DNA of 64,000 bases from Patiriisocius sp047730165 (lineage in GTDB: Bacteria > Bacteroidota > Bacteroidia > Flavobacteriales > Flavobacteriaceae): assembly GCF_047730165.1 (NCBI RefSeq), contig NZ_CP159834.1, positions 868,001 to 932,000 of the forward strand. Reading direction: 5' to 3'. A model generated the notes under the pieces. The model worked only from the letters and a program-made list of their open reading frames with translations. It was not told the origin of the DNA and searched no databases. The translations under genes were made by a program, and so were the position numbers. Below are positions 25,246 to 34,742 of this stretch, piece after piece (position 1 is the first letter of the stretch; every line of letters begins with the position of its first letter).

Positions 25246-27042
25246 ATGAAGAACATTCGCAATTTTTGCATTATTGCACACATTGATCACGGGAAAAGCA
25301 CACTAGCAGACAGACTGCTAAGTGCTACTGGAGCTGTGACAGAACGTGAAGAACAAGCACAGTTATTAGACAGTATGGACCTGGAGCGGGAGCGCGGAAT
25401 TACTATAAAAAGTCACGCCATACAGATGAATTATACCCACAAAGGGGAAGAATATATCTTAAACTTAATTGATACTCCCGGTCACGTAGATTTCTCTTAC
25501 GAGGTTTCACGGTCTATTGCGGCTTGTGAAGGAGCCTTGTTAGTAGTAGATGCGGCACAAAGTATCCAGGCTCAGACAATCTCTAACTTATACCTCGCTC
25601 TAGAGAATGACCTGACAATTATTCCTGTATTAAATAAAATAGACCTTCCTTCTGCGAGCCCTGAAGAAGTAACAGATGATATAGTAGACCTATTAGGCTG
25701 TACTGCAGAGGAGGTAATCCCAGCTTCAGCAAAAACTGGTATTGGTATTATTGAAATATTAACCGCAGTTATTGAACGTATCCCTGCTCCTACAGGAGTA
25801 GCTGATGAATCCTTACAGGCCCTTATTTTTGACTCTGTTTATAATCCCTTTAGAGGTGTCGAGACCTATTTTAGAGTGCTAAACGGCTCTATTAAAAAAG
25901 GACAACATATTAAGTTTATGGCAACGGGTAAAACCTATTATGCTGATGAAGTAGGAACTTTAAACTTAACCCAAACTCCTAAAAAAGAAATTAAAACAGG
26001 GGATGTAGGCTACCTCATCACAGGAATAAAAGAAGCGAAAGAAATAAAAGTAGGAGACACTATCACAGATGCCAAGTCACCTACAACCAATGTGATTGAA
26101 GGGTTTGAAGACGTAAAACCTATGGTATTTGCAGGGATTTATCCTGTAGATACAGAAGATTATGAAGAGCTTCGTTCTTCTATGGAGAAGCTTCAATTAA
26201 ATGATGCCTCGTTGGTTTTTGTGCCAGAAAGTTCCGCGGCCCTTGGTTTTGGGTTTCGTTGTGGGTTCTTAGGAATGTTGCACTTAGAAATCATTCAAGA
26301 ACGTTTAGAGCGTGAGTTTGATATGACCGTAATTACTACAGTACCTAACGTATCTTACAAAGCATATACCAATAGAAATCCAGATACTGCTATTCTTGTA
26401 AACAATCCAAGTGACCTTCCAGATCCTTCTAGTTTAAATAGAATGGAAGAACCATATATTAAAGCAACCATCATTACAAAATCTGATTTTGTTGGTTCTG
26501 TGATGTCTCTTTGTATTGAAAAACGCGGGCAGATTACAAACCAAACATACCTGACCACAGAACGTGTAGAGCTTACTTTTGATATGCCATTAGCAGAAAT
26601 TGTTTTTGACTTCTATGACCGTCTTAAAACAGTGTCTAAGGGATATGCTTCTTTTGACTACGCACCTATTGGTCTTCGTGACGCTAAGCTAGTAAAAGTA
26701 GATGTGCTGCTTAATGGAAATATTGTAGATGCGCTTTCTGCTTTATTGCACCAAGACAATGCTTATGATATTGGTAAAAAAATGACTGAAAAATTACGTC
26801 AGTTAATCCCTAGACAACAATTTGATATCCCAATACAAGCCGCCATTGGCGCAAAAATTATTGCTCGTGAAACCGTTAAGGCATTGCGCAAAGATGTAAC
26901 GGCTAAATGTTATGGAGGAGATATTTCTCGTAAACGTAAACTATTAGAAAAGCAAAAGAAAGGAAAGAAGCGTATGCGTCAAGTAGGTAATGTAGAAATC
27001 CCTCAAGAAGCATTTATGGCGGTGTTGAAGTTAAATGATTAA
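25246..27042 (+). CDS. lepA: Elongation factor 4
   Basis: 598 residues from the ATG at 25246 (MKNIRNFCIIAHIDHGKSTL), exactly the family length. The open frame extends back to a TTG at 25189, but those 19 residues have no family counterpart. LepA is a ribosome-bound GTPase that back-translocates or assists initiation under stress. The G1 motif AHIDHGKST, switch-II DTPGHVDF and G4 NKIDLP are intact. The C-terminus has the LepA-specific DVTAKCYGGDISRKRKLL block. A strong terminator follows. Confidence 0.97.
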   Translation: MKNIRNFCIIAHIDHGKSTLADRLLSATGAVTEREEQAQLLDSMDLERERGITIKSHAIQMNYTHKGEEYILNLIDTPGHVDFSYEVSRSIAACEGALLVVDAAQSIQAQTISNLYLALENDLTIIPVLNKIDLPSASPEEVTDDIVDLLGCTAEEVIPASAKTGIGIIEILTAVIERIPAPTGVADESLQALIFDSVYNPFRGVETYFRVLNGSIKKGQHIKFMATGKTYYADEVGTLNLTQTPKKEIKTGDVGYLITGIKEAKEIKVGDTITDAKSPTTNVIEGFEDVKPMVFAGIYPVDTEDYEELRSSMEKLQLNDASLVFVPESSAALGFGFRCGFLGMLHLEIIQERLEREFDMTVITTVPNVSYKAYTNRNPDTAILVNNPSDLPDPSSLNRMEEPYIKATIITKSDFVGSVMSLCIEKRGQITNQTYLTTERVELTFDMPLAEIVFDFYDRLKTVSKGYASFDYAPIGLRDAKLVKVDVLLNGNIVDALSALLHQDNAYDIGKKMTEKLRQLIPRQQFDIPIQAAIGAKIIARETVKALRKDVTAKCYGGDISRKRKLLEKQKKGKKRMRQVGNVEIPQEAFMAVLKLND

Positions 27043-27066
27043 ACACCCATCTCTTTTTTGTCTTAC

Positions 27067-27120
27067 TAATGTATATTAAAAATGCCCTTCATAATTGTAG
27101 GGCATTTTTAATATACATTA
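27067..27120 (+). terminator. Long perfect hairpin after lepA
   Basis: 22-bp perfect stem (27067-27088 with 27099-27120) and 10-nt loop. The right arm contains GGGCATTTTTAAT, and the left arm is its complement, so it can terminate transcription from either side. It is much longer than needed for one terminator. Confidence 0.8.
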
Positions 27121-27225
27121 TTCTTACTATTATAAATAAGAGCGGTCTATTTCACTAAGAGATGCCTGAGGGCTTGTTGCATTTTCACTTGTAATAGATC
27201 CTGAACCGAGGTAGACCATTAAAAC

Positions 27226-27450
27226 TTAAGCCCCACAATTAGCACCTGTTTCCTGTAATGCCTCGATATATGCAGTATAGTCCGTACCCGTATTTTCGCC
27301 ATTTACAGAGGCTGTTCCATCCGGCTCACGACATACTTCAAAAGATGCAGTCGCGTCTGAGTTGCACGTTGTACACGTGCGAGATTCGTCTTTATTACAG
27401 GATATGTACATCGCAAATAAAGTAAAAGAAATAAGAGCTCGGTAGGTCAT
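27226..27450 (-). CDS. Small cysteine-rich lipoprotein, unknown function
   Basis: 74 residues. N-terminal MTYRALISFTLFAMYISC is a lipoprotein signal with a lipobox cysteine (residue 18). The mature part is only about 55 residues, acidic, with four further cysteines (TCTTCNS, EVCRE, ANCGA) that could form two disulfides. No family recognised. It lies alone between the lepA terminator and the antiporter gene, on the same strand as the antiporter but 46 bp downstream, so it might be co-transcribed. Confidence 0.6.
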   Translation of the reverse strand: MTYRALISFTLFAMYISCNKDESRTCTTCNSDATASFEVCREPDGTASVNGENTGTDYTAYIEALQETGANCGA

Positions 27451-27495
27451 AAAAGTGTTTCTGTAATTTTAAAACGAAAATTGGGCGCCTTTATT

Positions 27496-29430
27496 TTAAT
27501 CTTCGGCGACCGATGTCTTCTCCATAGTTGCCGTAATCACCTCTTCAAAATCTATAGGCTTCCCTAGGTAGGCAATACAAGTTCCTTCTGCAATATCTAC
27601 CTCTTTTAACGAATCAATAAAAGTAATCTCGCCATCCTCATCTTTCTTAAATAATGGGATTGCATCATTGCTGTCTCTAATCATCTCCAGCACTTTTAAA
27701 AATTTTGTATTGTCCTGTACTTCTATTTCTTGAATGGATGGGAAATCTCTCGCTACTTCTGTGAAGCGAACATAATCATGCGTATTGCTGAAAATTTCGT
27801 CGGTATCGTGTGGTATCTTTTTAATAAGTTCTTCCGAAGTTAATAAACGGAAGGTTCCATTTTCTCCAAAACGTTTTCCAAACCGAGTCATAGCCTGTCT
27901 ATTAATCTCATCATTTCCCGTCATTGCTAATAAATATCCCACATCACTCAATTCAATATTATCAATTAAGTCATCACTATAAATATTTGCGCTAATGGCG
28001 TCTAAGCCTAGCTCTTTAGCTTTTTGAACGTTAATACGGTTACTATCTATAAGCACTACGTGTCTACCGTTTTTCTGTAAATAAGATCCAATCAATCTAG
28101 AAACCCGAGATCCACCGATAATCATAATCCCTTCAGACTTTTTAAGGAATACCCCTAATAAGGAAGCGACTAATCGTGCTGTGGTAGCGTTTAGAAGTAC
28201 AGTTACTAATACGAGTCCGAAAACAAGTGGCGTGATGTATTCTGCGCCAGGAACACCCATTTCTACTAATTTAGTTCCAAATAGAGACGCGATACCCGCA
28301 GCAACAATACCTCGTGGACCAACCCAACTAATAAAGAGTTTTTCATTAAATTTTAAGTCTGAGCCTGCGGTACTGAGAAATACACCAACGGGTCGTATAA
28401 CGAATATAATTACAGCAAATAGCACTGCCGTTTTCCAGTTGTAAATCAATAACAAATCGTCCACACTTATGTTTGCCGACAGCAGTATAAATAGAATCGA
28501 TATTAAGAGAACACTGAGCGATTCTTTAAAATATAGTAATTCTTTTAGATTAGGTAAATCGCTATTTCCTAGATACATTCCCATCACTACTACGGCAAGT
28601 AGCCCAGATTCATGTGCAAACAAATCACTCAACACAAAAATTAATAGCACCATAGATAAGGAGGCTACATTCAATAAATAATGTGGAATTACTTTACGTT
28701 TTACGGCGTGATACATGGCAAAACCACCAGCAAGCCCAAAAGCAAACCCAATCACAATAATTTTTCCAAATTCTAATAAGGCGTGTTTTGTATAACTCCC
28801 TCCAGCTTCATGATCATCTACTACACCAGCACCAATTATAGCGTCTGCTCCGGCTTCAATTAGTTCTGGCGGGATGTTCACACTAATAAAACCAAAAACT
28901 AAAACCGCCACTAAGGCGCCAATTGGGTCTATTAAAATCCCTTCCCACTTGAGTACCGCAGAGATGTCTTTTCTTAAAGGGATGTTTCTTAAAATGGGCG
29001 TAATCACCGTTGGTCCCGTAACTATAATCAAGCCTGCGAATAAAAACGAGATTTGCCAATCCAGCCCAAAAAAGTAATGAGCAGCTACTCCTGCCCCAAA
29101 AAAGGTAACAACAGAACCAAGGCTTATTAGCTTTCCGATGACACCGCCTACTTTTTTAATTTCGCCCATTTTGAGGGTAAGCCCCCCTTCAAAAAGGATG
29201 ATTCCAATAGCTAAAGAAACAAAATAAAAGAGGCTGTCATCTGGAAAAAAACCTTTATCACCATTATAGATAGGTTGAATCCATTGGTTTCCATCTTCAG
29301 AATAAAAGGTAGAGAGTGGTCCTACTGCAAGACCAATTAATATTAAAGGTAAAATGGCGGGTATCTTTAACTTCCACGCAAGCCATTGGGCAAAAATTCC
29401 TAAAATGATAATCCCGGCGAGTTCTAACAT
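27496..29430 (-). CDS. Monovalent cation:proton antiporter with RCK (TrkA-N) domain
   Basis: 644 residues. About 12-13 transmembrane helices (residues 1-400) form a CPA1/NhaP-type antiporter core with conserved GPTVITPILRN and WVGPRGIVAAG blocks. Residues about 410-520 form an RCK/TrkA-N nucleotide-binding domain (IMIIGGSRVSRLIGSYL, then VVLIDSNRINV), and a C-terminal TrkA-C-like domain follows. This resembles Kef/NhaP2-like Na+/K+:H+ exchangers gated by NAD(H) or other ligands; the transported ion is not certain. It is divergent from the SulP gene 246 bp away, which points to a shared regulation of pH and anion balance. Confidence 0.92.
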   Translation of the reverse strand: MLELAGIIILGIFAQWLAWKLKIPAILPLILIGLAVGPLSTFYSEDGNQWIQPIYNGDKGFFPDDSLFYFVSLAIGIILFEGGLTLKMGEIKKVGGVIGKLISLGSVVTFFGAGVAAHYFFGLDWQISFLFAGLIIVTGPTVITPILRNIPLRKDISAVLKWEGILIDPIGALVAVLVFGFISVNIPPELIEAGADAIIGAGVVDDHEAGGSYTKHALLEFGKIIVIGFAFGLAGGFAMYHAVKRKVIPHYLLNVASLSMVLLIFVLSDLFAHESGLLAVVVMGMYLGNSDLPNLKELLYFKESLSVLLISILFILLSANISVDDLLLIYNWKTAVLFAVIIFVIRPVGVFLSTAGSDLKFNEKLFISWVGPRGIVAAGIASLFGTKLVEMGVPGAEYITPLVFGLVLVTVLLNATTARLVASLLGVFLKKSEGIMIIGGSRVSRLIGSYLQKNGRHVVLIDSNRINVQKAKELGLDAISANIYSDDLIDNIELSDVGYLLAMTGNDEINRQAMTRFGKRFGENGTFRLLTSEELIKKIPHDTDEIFSNTHDYVRFTEVARDFPSIQEIEVQDNTKFLKVLEMIRDSNDAIPLFKKDEDGEITFIDSLKEVDIAEGTCIAYLGKPIDFEEVITATMEKTSVAED

Positions 29431-29601
29431 GTATTTAACTTTAGACTGTGAAAATATAAAGATACTATTTCAGTAGAAAATAATTAGTAAAAAATTAACC
29501 ACGCCTTCTGTCTGGGTAATAAACCTCAACATATTCATCTCGAGAAAATTTCAGGAAAAAAATGCTGTAATTCATAAAGCCCTCAAAACCCTTTGCTCTT
29601 T

Positions 29602-29637
29602 CCTAAAAACAGTATCTTGTCGACTCTTGTTTTTAGG
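29602..29637. repeat. Inverted repeat upstream of the SulP gene
   Basis: Perfect 10-bp arms CCTAAAAACA (29602-29611) and TGTTTTTAGG (29628-29637) with a 16-nt spacer, centred about 57 bp before the SulP start in the divergent intergenic region. The geometry suits a dimeric regulator site or a stem-loop in the SulP leader. Confidence 0.45.
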
Positions 29638-29676
29638 CAACGCCAAAATTTCAAAGAATCAACCAATTTTCAATAA

Positions 29677-31899
29677 ATGAATACTACAGGCACTCCAGCA
29701 ACAGGATTTAAGGGCTTAAGGCAAAACTGGCGAAACGATTTATCTGCAGCATTGAGCGTGTCTCTGGTAGCGCTACCGCTAGCGTTAGGGATTGCGGTTG
29801 CGTCAAATGTTTCACCAATGGCTGGAGTGCTTTCTGCCATCATAGGTGGCGTTGTTACTACTTTTTTTAGAGGAGGTCACCTCGCGATTAATGGACCTGG
29901 AGCTGGAATAATTGCTGTAATTTTAGGAGGACTGGTCGTGCTAGATAATAACATTAATTACGTGCTGGCGGCCATTGTAATTTCTGGAGCCATCCAAGTC
30001 GTTTTAGGTTTTTTAAAAATGGGAAGGTTTGCAAAATTGCTTCCTTCTTCCGTTTTACATGGGATTCTCGCAGCGATTGGGGTGATTATTTTTTCAAAAC
30101 AAATACACTATGCCTTAGGCACGACATCTGATGCAGATTCCACTATAGGAACGCTTTTAGATGTTTATTACAAGTTTCCAGAAATTAACCCAGTTGTATT
30201 TCTCGTCGCTTTTGTTGGGGTTTTAGTGCTTGTGTTTTATAAAAAAATAAACAATAAGTTTATTAAAATTATCCCCGCACCTATGTGGGTATTGTTGTTA
30301 GCGCTCCCTTTTGTTTTTGGTTTCGATTTTTTTACATCTCACAGCATAAATGTCTTCGGAAATAACTACGGCGTGGGACCAGAGCTTTTAATTAAAATTC
30401 CTGATAATCCTCTTGACAGCATTTTACATCCAGATTTTGGAATGATTGGAACTAGTGCATTCTGGCTTACAGTATTGTCAATAACTATGATTGCTTCCGT
30501 AGAAACATTAGCTAGCGCAAGAGCCGTTGACAAGTTAGATCCTTATAGAAGAACCACAAACCTTAATAAAGATATGGTTGGGGTAGGATTGAGCACCATG
30601 GTTTCTGGTGCTCTAGGTGGTCTTCCTATTACCACGGTAATTGTAAGAAGTACGGTCAATATAAATAGTAATGCAAAAACCAAATGGTCTAACTTCTATC
30701 ACGGAATTTTCCTTATTCTTTTTGTATTAATACTAGCCCCAGTACTGCGAAGTATTCCATTAGCCGCACTTGCAGCTATTCTTGTGCATACCGGCTTTAA
30801 ACTTGCGTCGCCTAAAGTATTTAAGCACGCATACGATCAAGGAGTAGAACAGCTGTTGTTTCTTACTTCGACATTAATAATTACGCTTTTTACAGATTTA
30901 TTATACGGCATCGCCGGAGGTATTCTGGTAACCCTAATACTTCACATGTTGCTTGCTAAAGTAGGTTTCATAAAATTCTTTACCTCTATTTATAAATCTG
31001 GATCTAAAGTTTATAAGTTAGAAAACGGTTCTTATGACGTAAAAATTAAGGGAATTGCAAACTTTTTATATGCCTTAAAATTAGATAAGCTACTTGAAGA
31101 AATTCCTGCGGCATCTACCGTAAGAATCGACCTTGCGCAAACGCGCCTCGTAGATCTCTCTATCATGGAAAACCTCATCGATTTTAAACGAATCCAAGAC
31201 AATGCAGGAGGGAGTGTACAATTCTTGGGTCTTGAGAATCACGTATCGTCTTCCAGCCATAATAGAGCTTTAAAAATAGTAACCGGCCGCGTCAAAAAAC
31301 GTATTACAAAACGACAAATAAGACTGCAAAAGCTAGCCACAAGAAACGGCTGGTCCTTTGTGCGTGAGGTGGCTTGGGATACAAGTTACTTGCGTAATTT
31401 TCACTTCTTCGACTCTCGTCCTATCGAGATGAAGAGCAACTCGCTTCAAGGTTTAGATACAGATCACAATGCCCACTGGGAGATTGCTGATATTGTTTTT
31501 GATGAAGGCGCCTTATCGGCACTTGAGGTGTATCAAACTACCGTACAGATTGTGAGATTGCCAAATAAAATCCCAACATTTATCATAGACAAAGAAGGCT
31601 TGTTTGATAAGGTTTTTAGTCGTGTAAAAGTATTTGCTGGGAAAAAGAGGGATATTAATTTTAAGAAGTATCCTGGCTTTTCAAATAAGTTTCAACTTCG
31701 CGGTGAAGATGAAGCTCAAATTCGTTCCTTTTTTACGCCAGGTTTAATCTCGTTTTTAGAAGACAACGAAATCCATCATATAGAAAGTAATGGTGAGGCA
31801 TTAATGATTTTTAAATACCTACACATCGCTAGAACAGATGAGGTAAAAAACATGTTAGACTTTGCACAAAATTTAGTTAGGTACATGAACTTGAAGTAA
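29677..31899 (+). CDS. SulP-family inorganic anion transporter
   Basis: 740 residues. The N-terminal SulP/SLC26 membrane domain is recognisable (GLRQNWRNDLSAALSVSLVALPLALGIA, INGPGAGIIAVI, and ASVETLASARAVDKLDPYRRTTNLNKDMVGVG). The DLSA-to-GLPITTVIVRS pattern is typical of bacterial bicarbonate- or sulfate-type SulP carriers. A STAS-like domain follows (about residues 440-545), then an extra C-terminal region of about 150 residues that is not part of the standard family. The substrate (bicarbonate, sulfate or other) cannot be told. It is divergent from a cation antiporter, consistent with coupled ion homeostasis. Confidence 0.93.
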   Translation: MNTTGTPATGFKGLRQNWRNDLSAALSVSLVALPLALGIAVASNVSPMAGVLSAIIGGVVTTFFRGGHLAINGPGAGIIAVILGGLVVLDNNINYVLAAIVISGAIQVVLGFLKMGRFAKLLPSSVLHGILAAIGVIIFSKQIHYALGTTSDADSTIGTLLDVYYKFPEINPVVFLVAFVGVLVLVFYKKINNKFIKIIPAPMWVLLLALPFVFGFDFFTSHSINVFGNNYGVGPELLIKIPDNPLDSILHPDFGMIGTSAFWLTVLSITMIASVETLASARAVDKLDPYRRTTNLNKDMVGVGLSTMVSGALGGLPITTVIVRSTVNINSNAKTKWSNFYHGIFLILFVLILAPVLRSIPLAALAAILVHTGFKLASPKVFKHAYDQGVEQLLFLTSTLIITLFTDLLYGIAGGILVTLILHMLLAKVGFIKFFTSIYKSGSKVYKLENGSYDVKIKGIANFLYALKLDKLLEEIPAASTVRIDLAQTRLVDLSIMENLIDFKRIQDNAGGSVQFLGLENHVSSSSHNRALKIVTGRVKKRITKRQIRLQKLATRNGWSFVREVAWDTSYLRNFHFFDSRPIEMKSNSLQGLDTDHNAHWEIADIVFDEGALSALEVYQTTVQIVRLPNKIPTFIIDKEGLFDKVFSRVKVFAGKKRDINFKKYPGFSNKFQLRGEDEAQIRSFFTPGLISFLEDNEIHHIESNGEALMIFKYLHIARTDEVKNMLDFAQNLVRYMNLK

Positions 31900-32064
31900 T
31901 TGTATTTGTTTGTAAATAGGCGCTGCGCGTTAATATGCCTAGCAAATATTTAAAGAAGGGCCTCTTAATATGTTCTTAACGCAAGCAGTCATTACCTACC
32001 CTTTTTGTACTTTGCAACTCGAAAAAATGGCTTAAACACCTTTTCACAACAACATTAAATCAAG

Positions 32065-32952
32065 ATGAAATTACACCCAATAGAAGCAGGAAATTTTAAA
32101 CTAGACGGTGGTGCTATGTTTGGCGTGGTTCCTAAACCTTTGTGGTCCAGAACCAACCCTGCAGATTCTAATAATATGATTGACATTGCCGCGCGCTGTT
32201 TGTTGATAGAAAATGGGAATAGGTTAACCTTAGTCGATACAGGAATGGGTGATAAGCAGAGTGAAAAATTCTTTGGCTATTACTACAAATGGGGTAATCA
32301 CAACTTAGATGCTTCACTTAAAAAAGCAGGGTTTCATCGCGATAATATTACAGATGTGTTTATGACGCACCTCCACTTTGACCACTGTGGCGGAAGCGTT
32401 CAATGGAACAAAGATAAAACGGGCTACGAGCCCGCTTTTAAAAATGCAAGCTTCTGGAGTAATGAAAATCACTGGGACTGGGCGATACACCCAAACCGTC
32501 GTGAGAAGGCATCATTTCTTTCTGAAAACATCCTCCCAATGCAAGAAGCTGGGCAACTTAAATTTGTTTCAAACGCTACAGAAACATTAAGTGATGAAAA
32601 TAGCAAGGTTGATTTAGCGCAGGCTAAAGAATTAGATTTTGGCATTTTCTTTGCAGACGGTCACACAGAAAAACAAATGCTTCCTATGCTCAAATATAAA
32701 GACAAAACAATCGTCTTTATGGCAGATTTACTACCCACAGCAGGGCATCTACCCTTACCCTTTGTAATGGGTTATGATACGAGACCATTGCTTACCATGC
32801 CAGAAAAAGAAAAATTTTTAAACGCAGCGGCGACCCATAATTATTATTTATTTTTGGAACACGACGCTCATAACGAGATAATTACCGTAAAGCACACGGA
32901 GAAAGGCATTCGCCTTGATAAAGTGTATTCTTTTAATGAACTTTTTAATTAA
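32065..32952 (+). CDS. Metallo-beta-lactamase fold hydrolase
   Basis: 295 residues. The metal-binding H-x-H-x-D-H motif is complete: His102, His104, Asp106 and His107 in THLHFDHCGG. Further ligands are expected at DGHTEKQMLP and near the C-terminal LEHDAHNE. It belongs to the lactonase/quorum-quencher-like branch of the MBL superfamily by length and motif order, but substrate cannot be assigned. It is followed 9 bp later by an S8 peptidase gene on the same strand, possibly one transcript. Confidence 0.9.
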   Translation: MKLHPIEAGNFKLDGGAMFGVVPKPLWSRTNPADSNNMIDIAARCLLIENGNRLTLVDTGMGDKQSEKFFGYYYKWGNHNLDASLKKAGFHRDNITDVFMTHLHFDHCGGSVQWNKDKTGYEPAFKNASFWSNENHWDWAIHPNRREKASFLSENILPMQEAGQLKFVSNATETLSDENSKVDLAQAKELDFGIFFADGHTEKQMLPMLKYKDKTIVFMADLLPTAGHLPLPFVMGYDTRPLLTMPEKEKFLNAAATHNYYLFLEHDAHNEIITVKHTEKGIRLDKVYSFNELFN

Positions 32953-32961
32953 ACAAAACAA

Positions 32962-34623
32962 ATGAATATTTTAAAAACCACATTTTTAGTTACAGCATCT
33001 GCACTTGTTTTAGCAGGTTGTGGTGGTGTAGCTCCTATTATTTCAACACCCGTTACTAACATAGACGTTATTCCTCTCAAGGTTACACCCATTTCAGATA
33101 CACAATTAAAAATGTGGAATCTAGCAGACCTTGCAACAGACACGATTCCTGGAATGAGCGTAAATAGAGCTTACAGCGAGTTATTAAAAGGGAAACAAGG
33201 AAAGCAAGTCATTGTTGCAGTCATTGATAGTGGTATTGATATCGAGCATGAAGATCTTAAAAATATAATCTGGACCAATCCAAAAGAAATTGCTGGAAAT
33301 GGTAAAGACGATGACAGTAACGGGTACATAGATGATGTTCACGGTTGGAATTTCTTAGGAGATATAGTAGCAGAAAATATGGAGTATGTACGCATCATTC
33401 GTTCGCTAAAACCTAAGTATGAAGGAAAAAGCGAAACATCTATAAGCGCTGCAGATAGTGCCGAATACAATGTATACCTTCAAGCAAAGGCAGAGTTTGA
33501 AAAAGAAGCAGAACAAGTGAAAGCCCAAATATCTCAATACACTGGTATTCTAGCGCAAGTGAAGCCTGCTCACGCTGCAATGAGCAAAAAGCTTGGAAAA
33601 GAAGCGTATACTAAAACAGATTTAGCCGGCATAAAAGAACCTTCAGAAACAGAACAAGAGCAAATAGGGATGTTATCACAGATGCTTGGTTATGATGATT
33701 CTATTCCAGCATTTATCGAACAAGTAGCAAATGGGATTGAGTACTTTCAAGGAAGGCTGGATGGCCACTTTAACATGACTAAAGATTTTAGAGGCGTTTT
33801 AGGAGATAATCCAGATGACATCACAGATAAATACTATGGTAATAATGATGTAGATGGACCAGATCCTAAAAAAGAAGATGCAAAACACGGTACCCACGTA
33901 GCGGGTTCTATTGCCGCTCAACGTAATAACGGAGTGGGTATGGATGGTGTTGCAGACAATGTAAAAATAATGGTAGTGAGAGCTGTGCCAGATGGTGATG
34001 AGTATGATAAGGATATCGCATTAGCTATTCGTTATGCAGCTGATAATGGTGCTAAGGTGATTAATACAAGTTTTGGTAAATATTATTCTCCACACTCGGA
34101 TTGGGTTTGGGATGCTATTAAATATGCCGCTAAGAAAGATGTATTGATTGTAAATGCAGCGGGTAATGAAGGAATCGATCTTGACGAAAAACAAGTGTAT
34201 CCTATGGACCAAGTATTGACGGGTGCAGAGATTAGCGATAATTTCTTAACGGTTGGTGCGCTTAACTATAAGTACGGCGGGGAGCTGGTTGCAAATTTTT
34301 CTAACTACGGTAAATCAAGTGTAGACGTATTTGGTCCTGGTGTAAAAATCTGGTCAACAACACCGTTAAATACCTATGAGTTTTTACAAGGCACCTCTAT
34401 GGCATCACCTAATGTAGCAGGTGTTGCTGCAATGATTCGTTCGCACTACCCTAAACTTTCTGCAAAGCAAGTGAAGCAAGTATTAATGGACAGTGGAATA
34501 TCTACGAAGACTAGTGTTGTTTTAGGTGGAGACCCATCTAACACAAATACGCTTCCTAATATATCTACTTCTGGTAAGATGGTAAATATGTATAACGCCC
34601 TTATTATGGCGTCTAAGATGTAA
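32962..34623 (+). CDS. S8 (subtilisin) family peptidase lipoprotein
   Basis: 553 residues. Lipoprotein signal MNILKTTFLVTASALVLAGC (lipobox LAGC). Catalytic triad: Asp89 (VIDSGID), His309 (HGTHVAG) and Ser479 (GTSMASP). The Asp-to-His distance of 220 residues is much longer than in standard subtilisins. The inserted segment (about residues 140-290) is charged and helical, as in other flavobacterial S8 lipoproteins. Likely a periplasmic or outer-surface protease. The preceding MBL gene ends 9 bp upstream, and a terminator follows directly. Confidence 0.94.
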   Translation: MNILKTTFLVTASALVLAGCGGVAPIISTPVTNIDVIPLKVTPISDTQLKMWNLADLATDTIPGMSVNRAYSELLKGKQGKQVIVAVIDSGIDIEHEDLKNIIWTNPKEIAGNGKDDDSNGYIDDVHGWNFLGDIVAENMEYVRIIRSLKPKYEGKSETSISAADSAEYNVYLQAKAEFEKEAEQVKAQISQYTGILAQVKPAHAAMSKKLGKEAYTKTDLAGIKEPSETEQEQIGMLSQMLGYDDSIPAFIEQVANGIEYFQGRLDGHFNMTKDFRGVLGDNPDDITDKYYGNNDVDGPDPKKEDAKHGTHVAGSIAAQRNNGVGMDGVADNVKIMVVRAVPDGDEYDKDIALAIRYAADNGAKVINTSFGKYYSPHSDWVWDAIKYAAKKDVLIVNAAGNEGIDLDEKQVYPMDQVLTGAEISDNFLTVGALNYKYGGELVANFSNYGKSSVDVFGPGVKIWSTTPLNTYEFLQGTSMASPNVAGVAAMIRSHYPKLSAKQVKQVLMDSGISTKTSVVLGGDPSNTNTLPNISTSGKMVNMYNALIMASKM

Positions 34624-34632
34624 TAATTATTA

Positions 34633-34665
34633 AAAGCCCTCCAATATGGGGGGCTTTTTGTTTTT
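34633..34665 (+). terminator. Rho-independent terminator after the S8 peptidase
   Basis: 10-bp GC-rich stem (34633-34642 with 34648-34657, one G-U), AATAT loop, T-rich tail TTGTTTTT. Confidence 0.88.
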
Positions 34666-34742
34666 CGATGATTCTCTCTTATAACTATCAATAAGATAAC
34701 AAATGAGTAGAATTTGCTAAACAATTTAAAATTTCAAAGATT

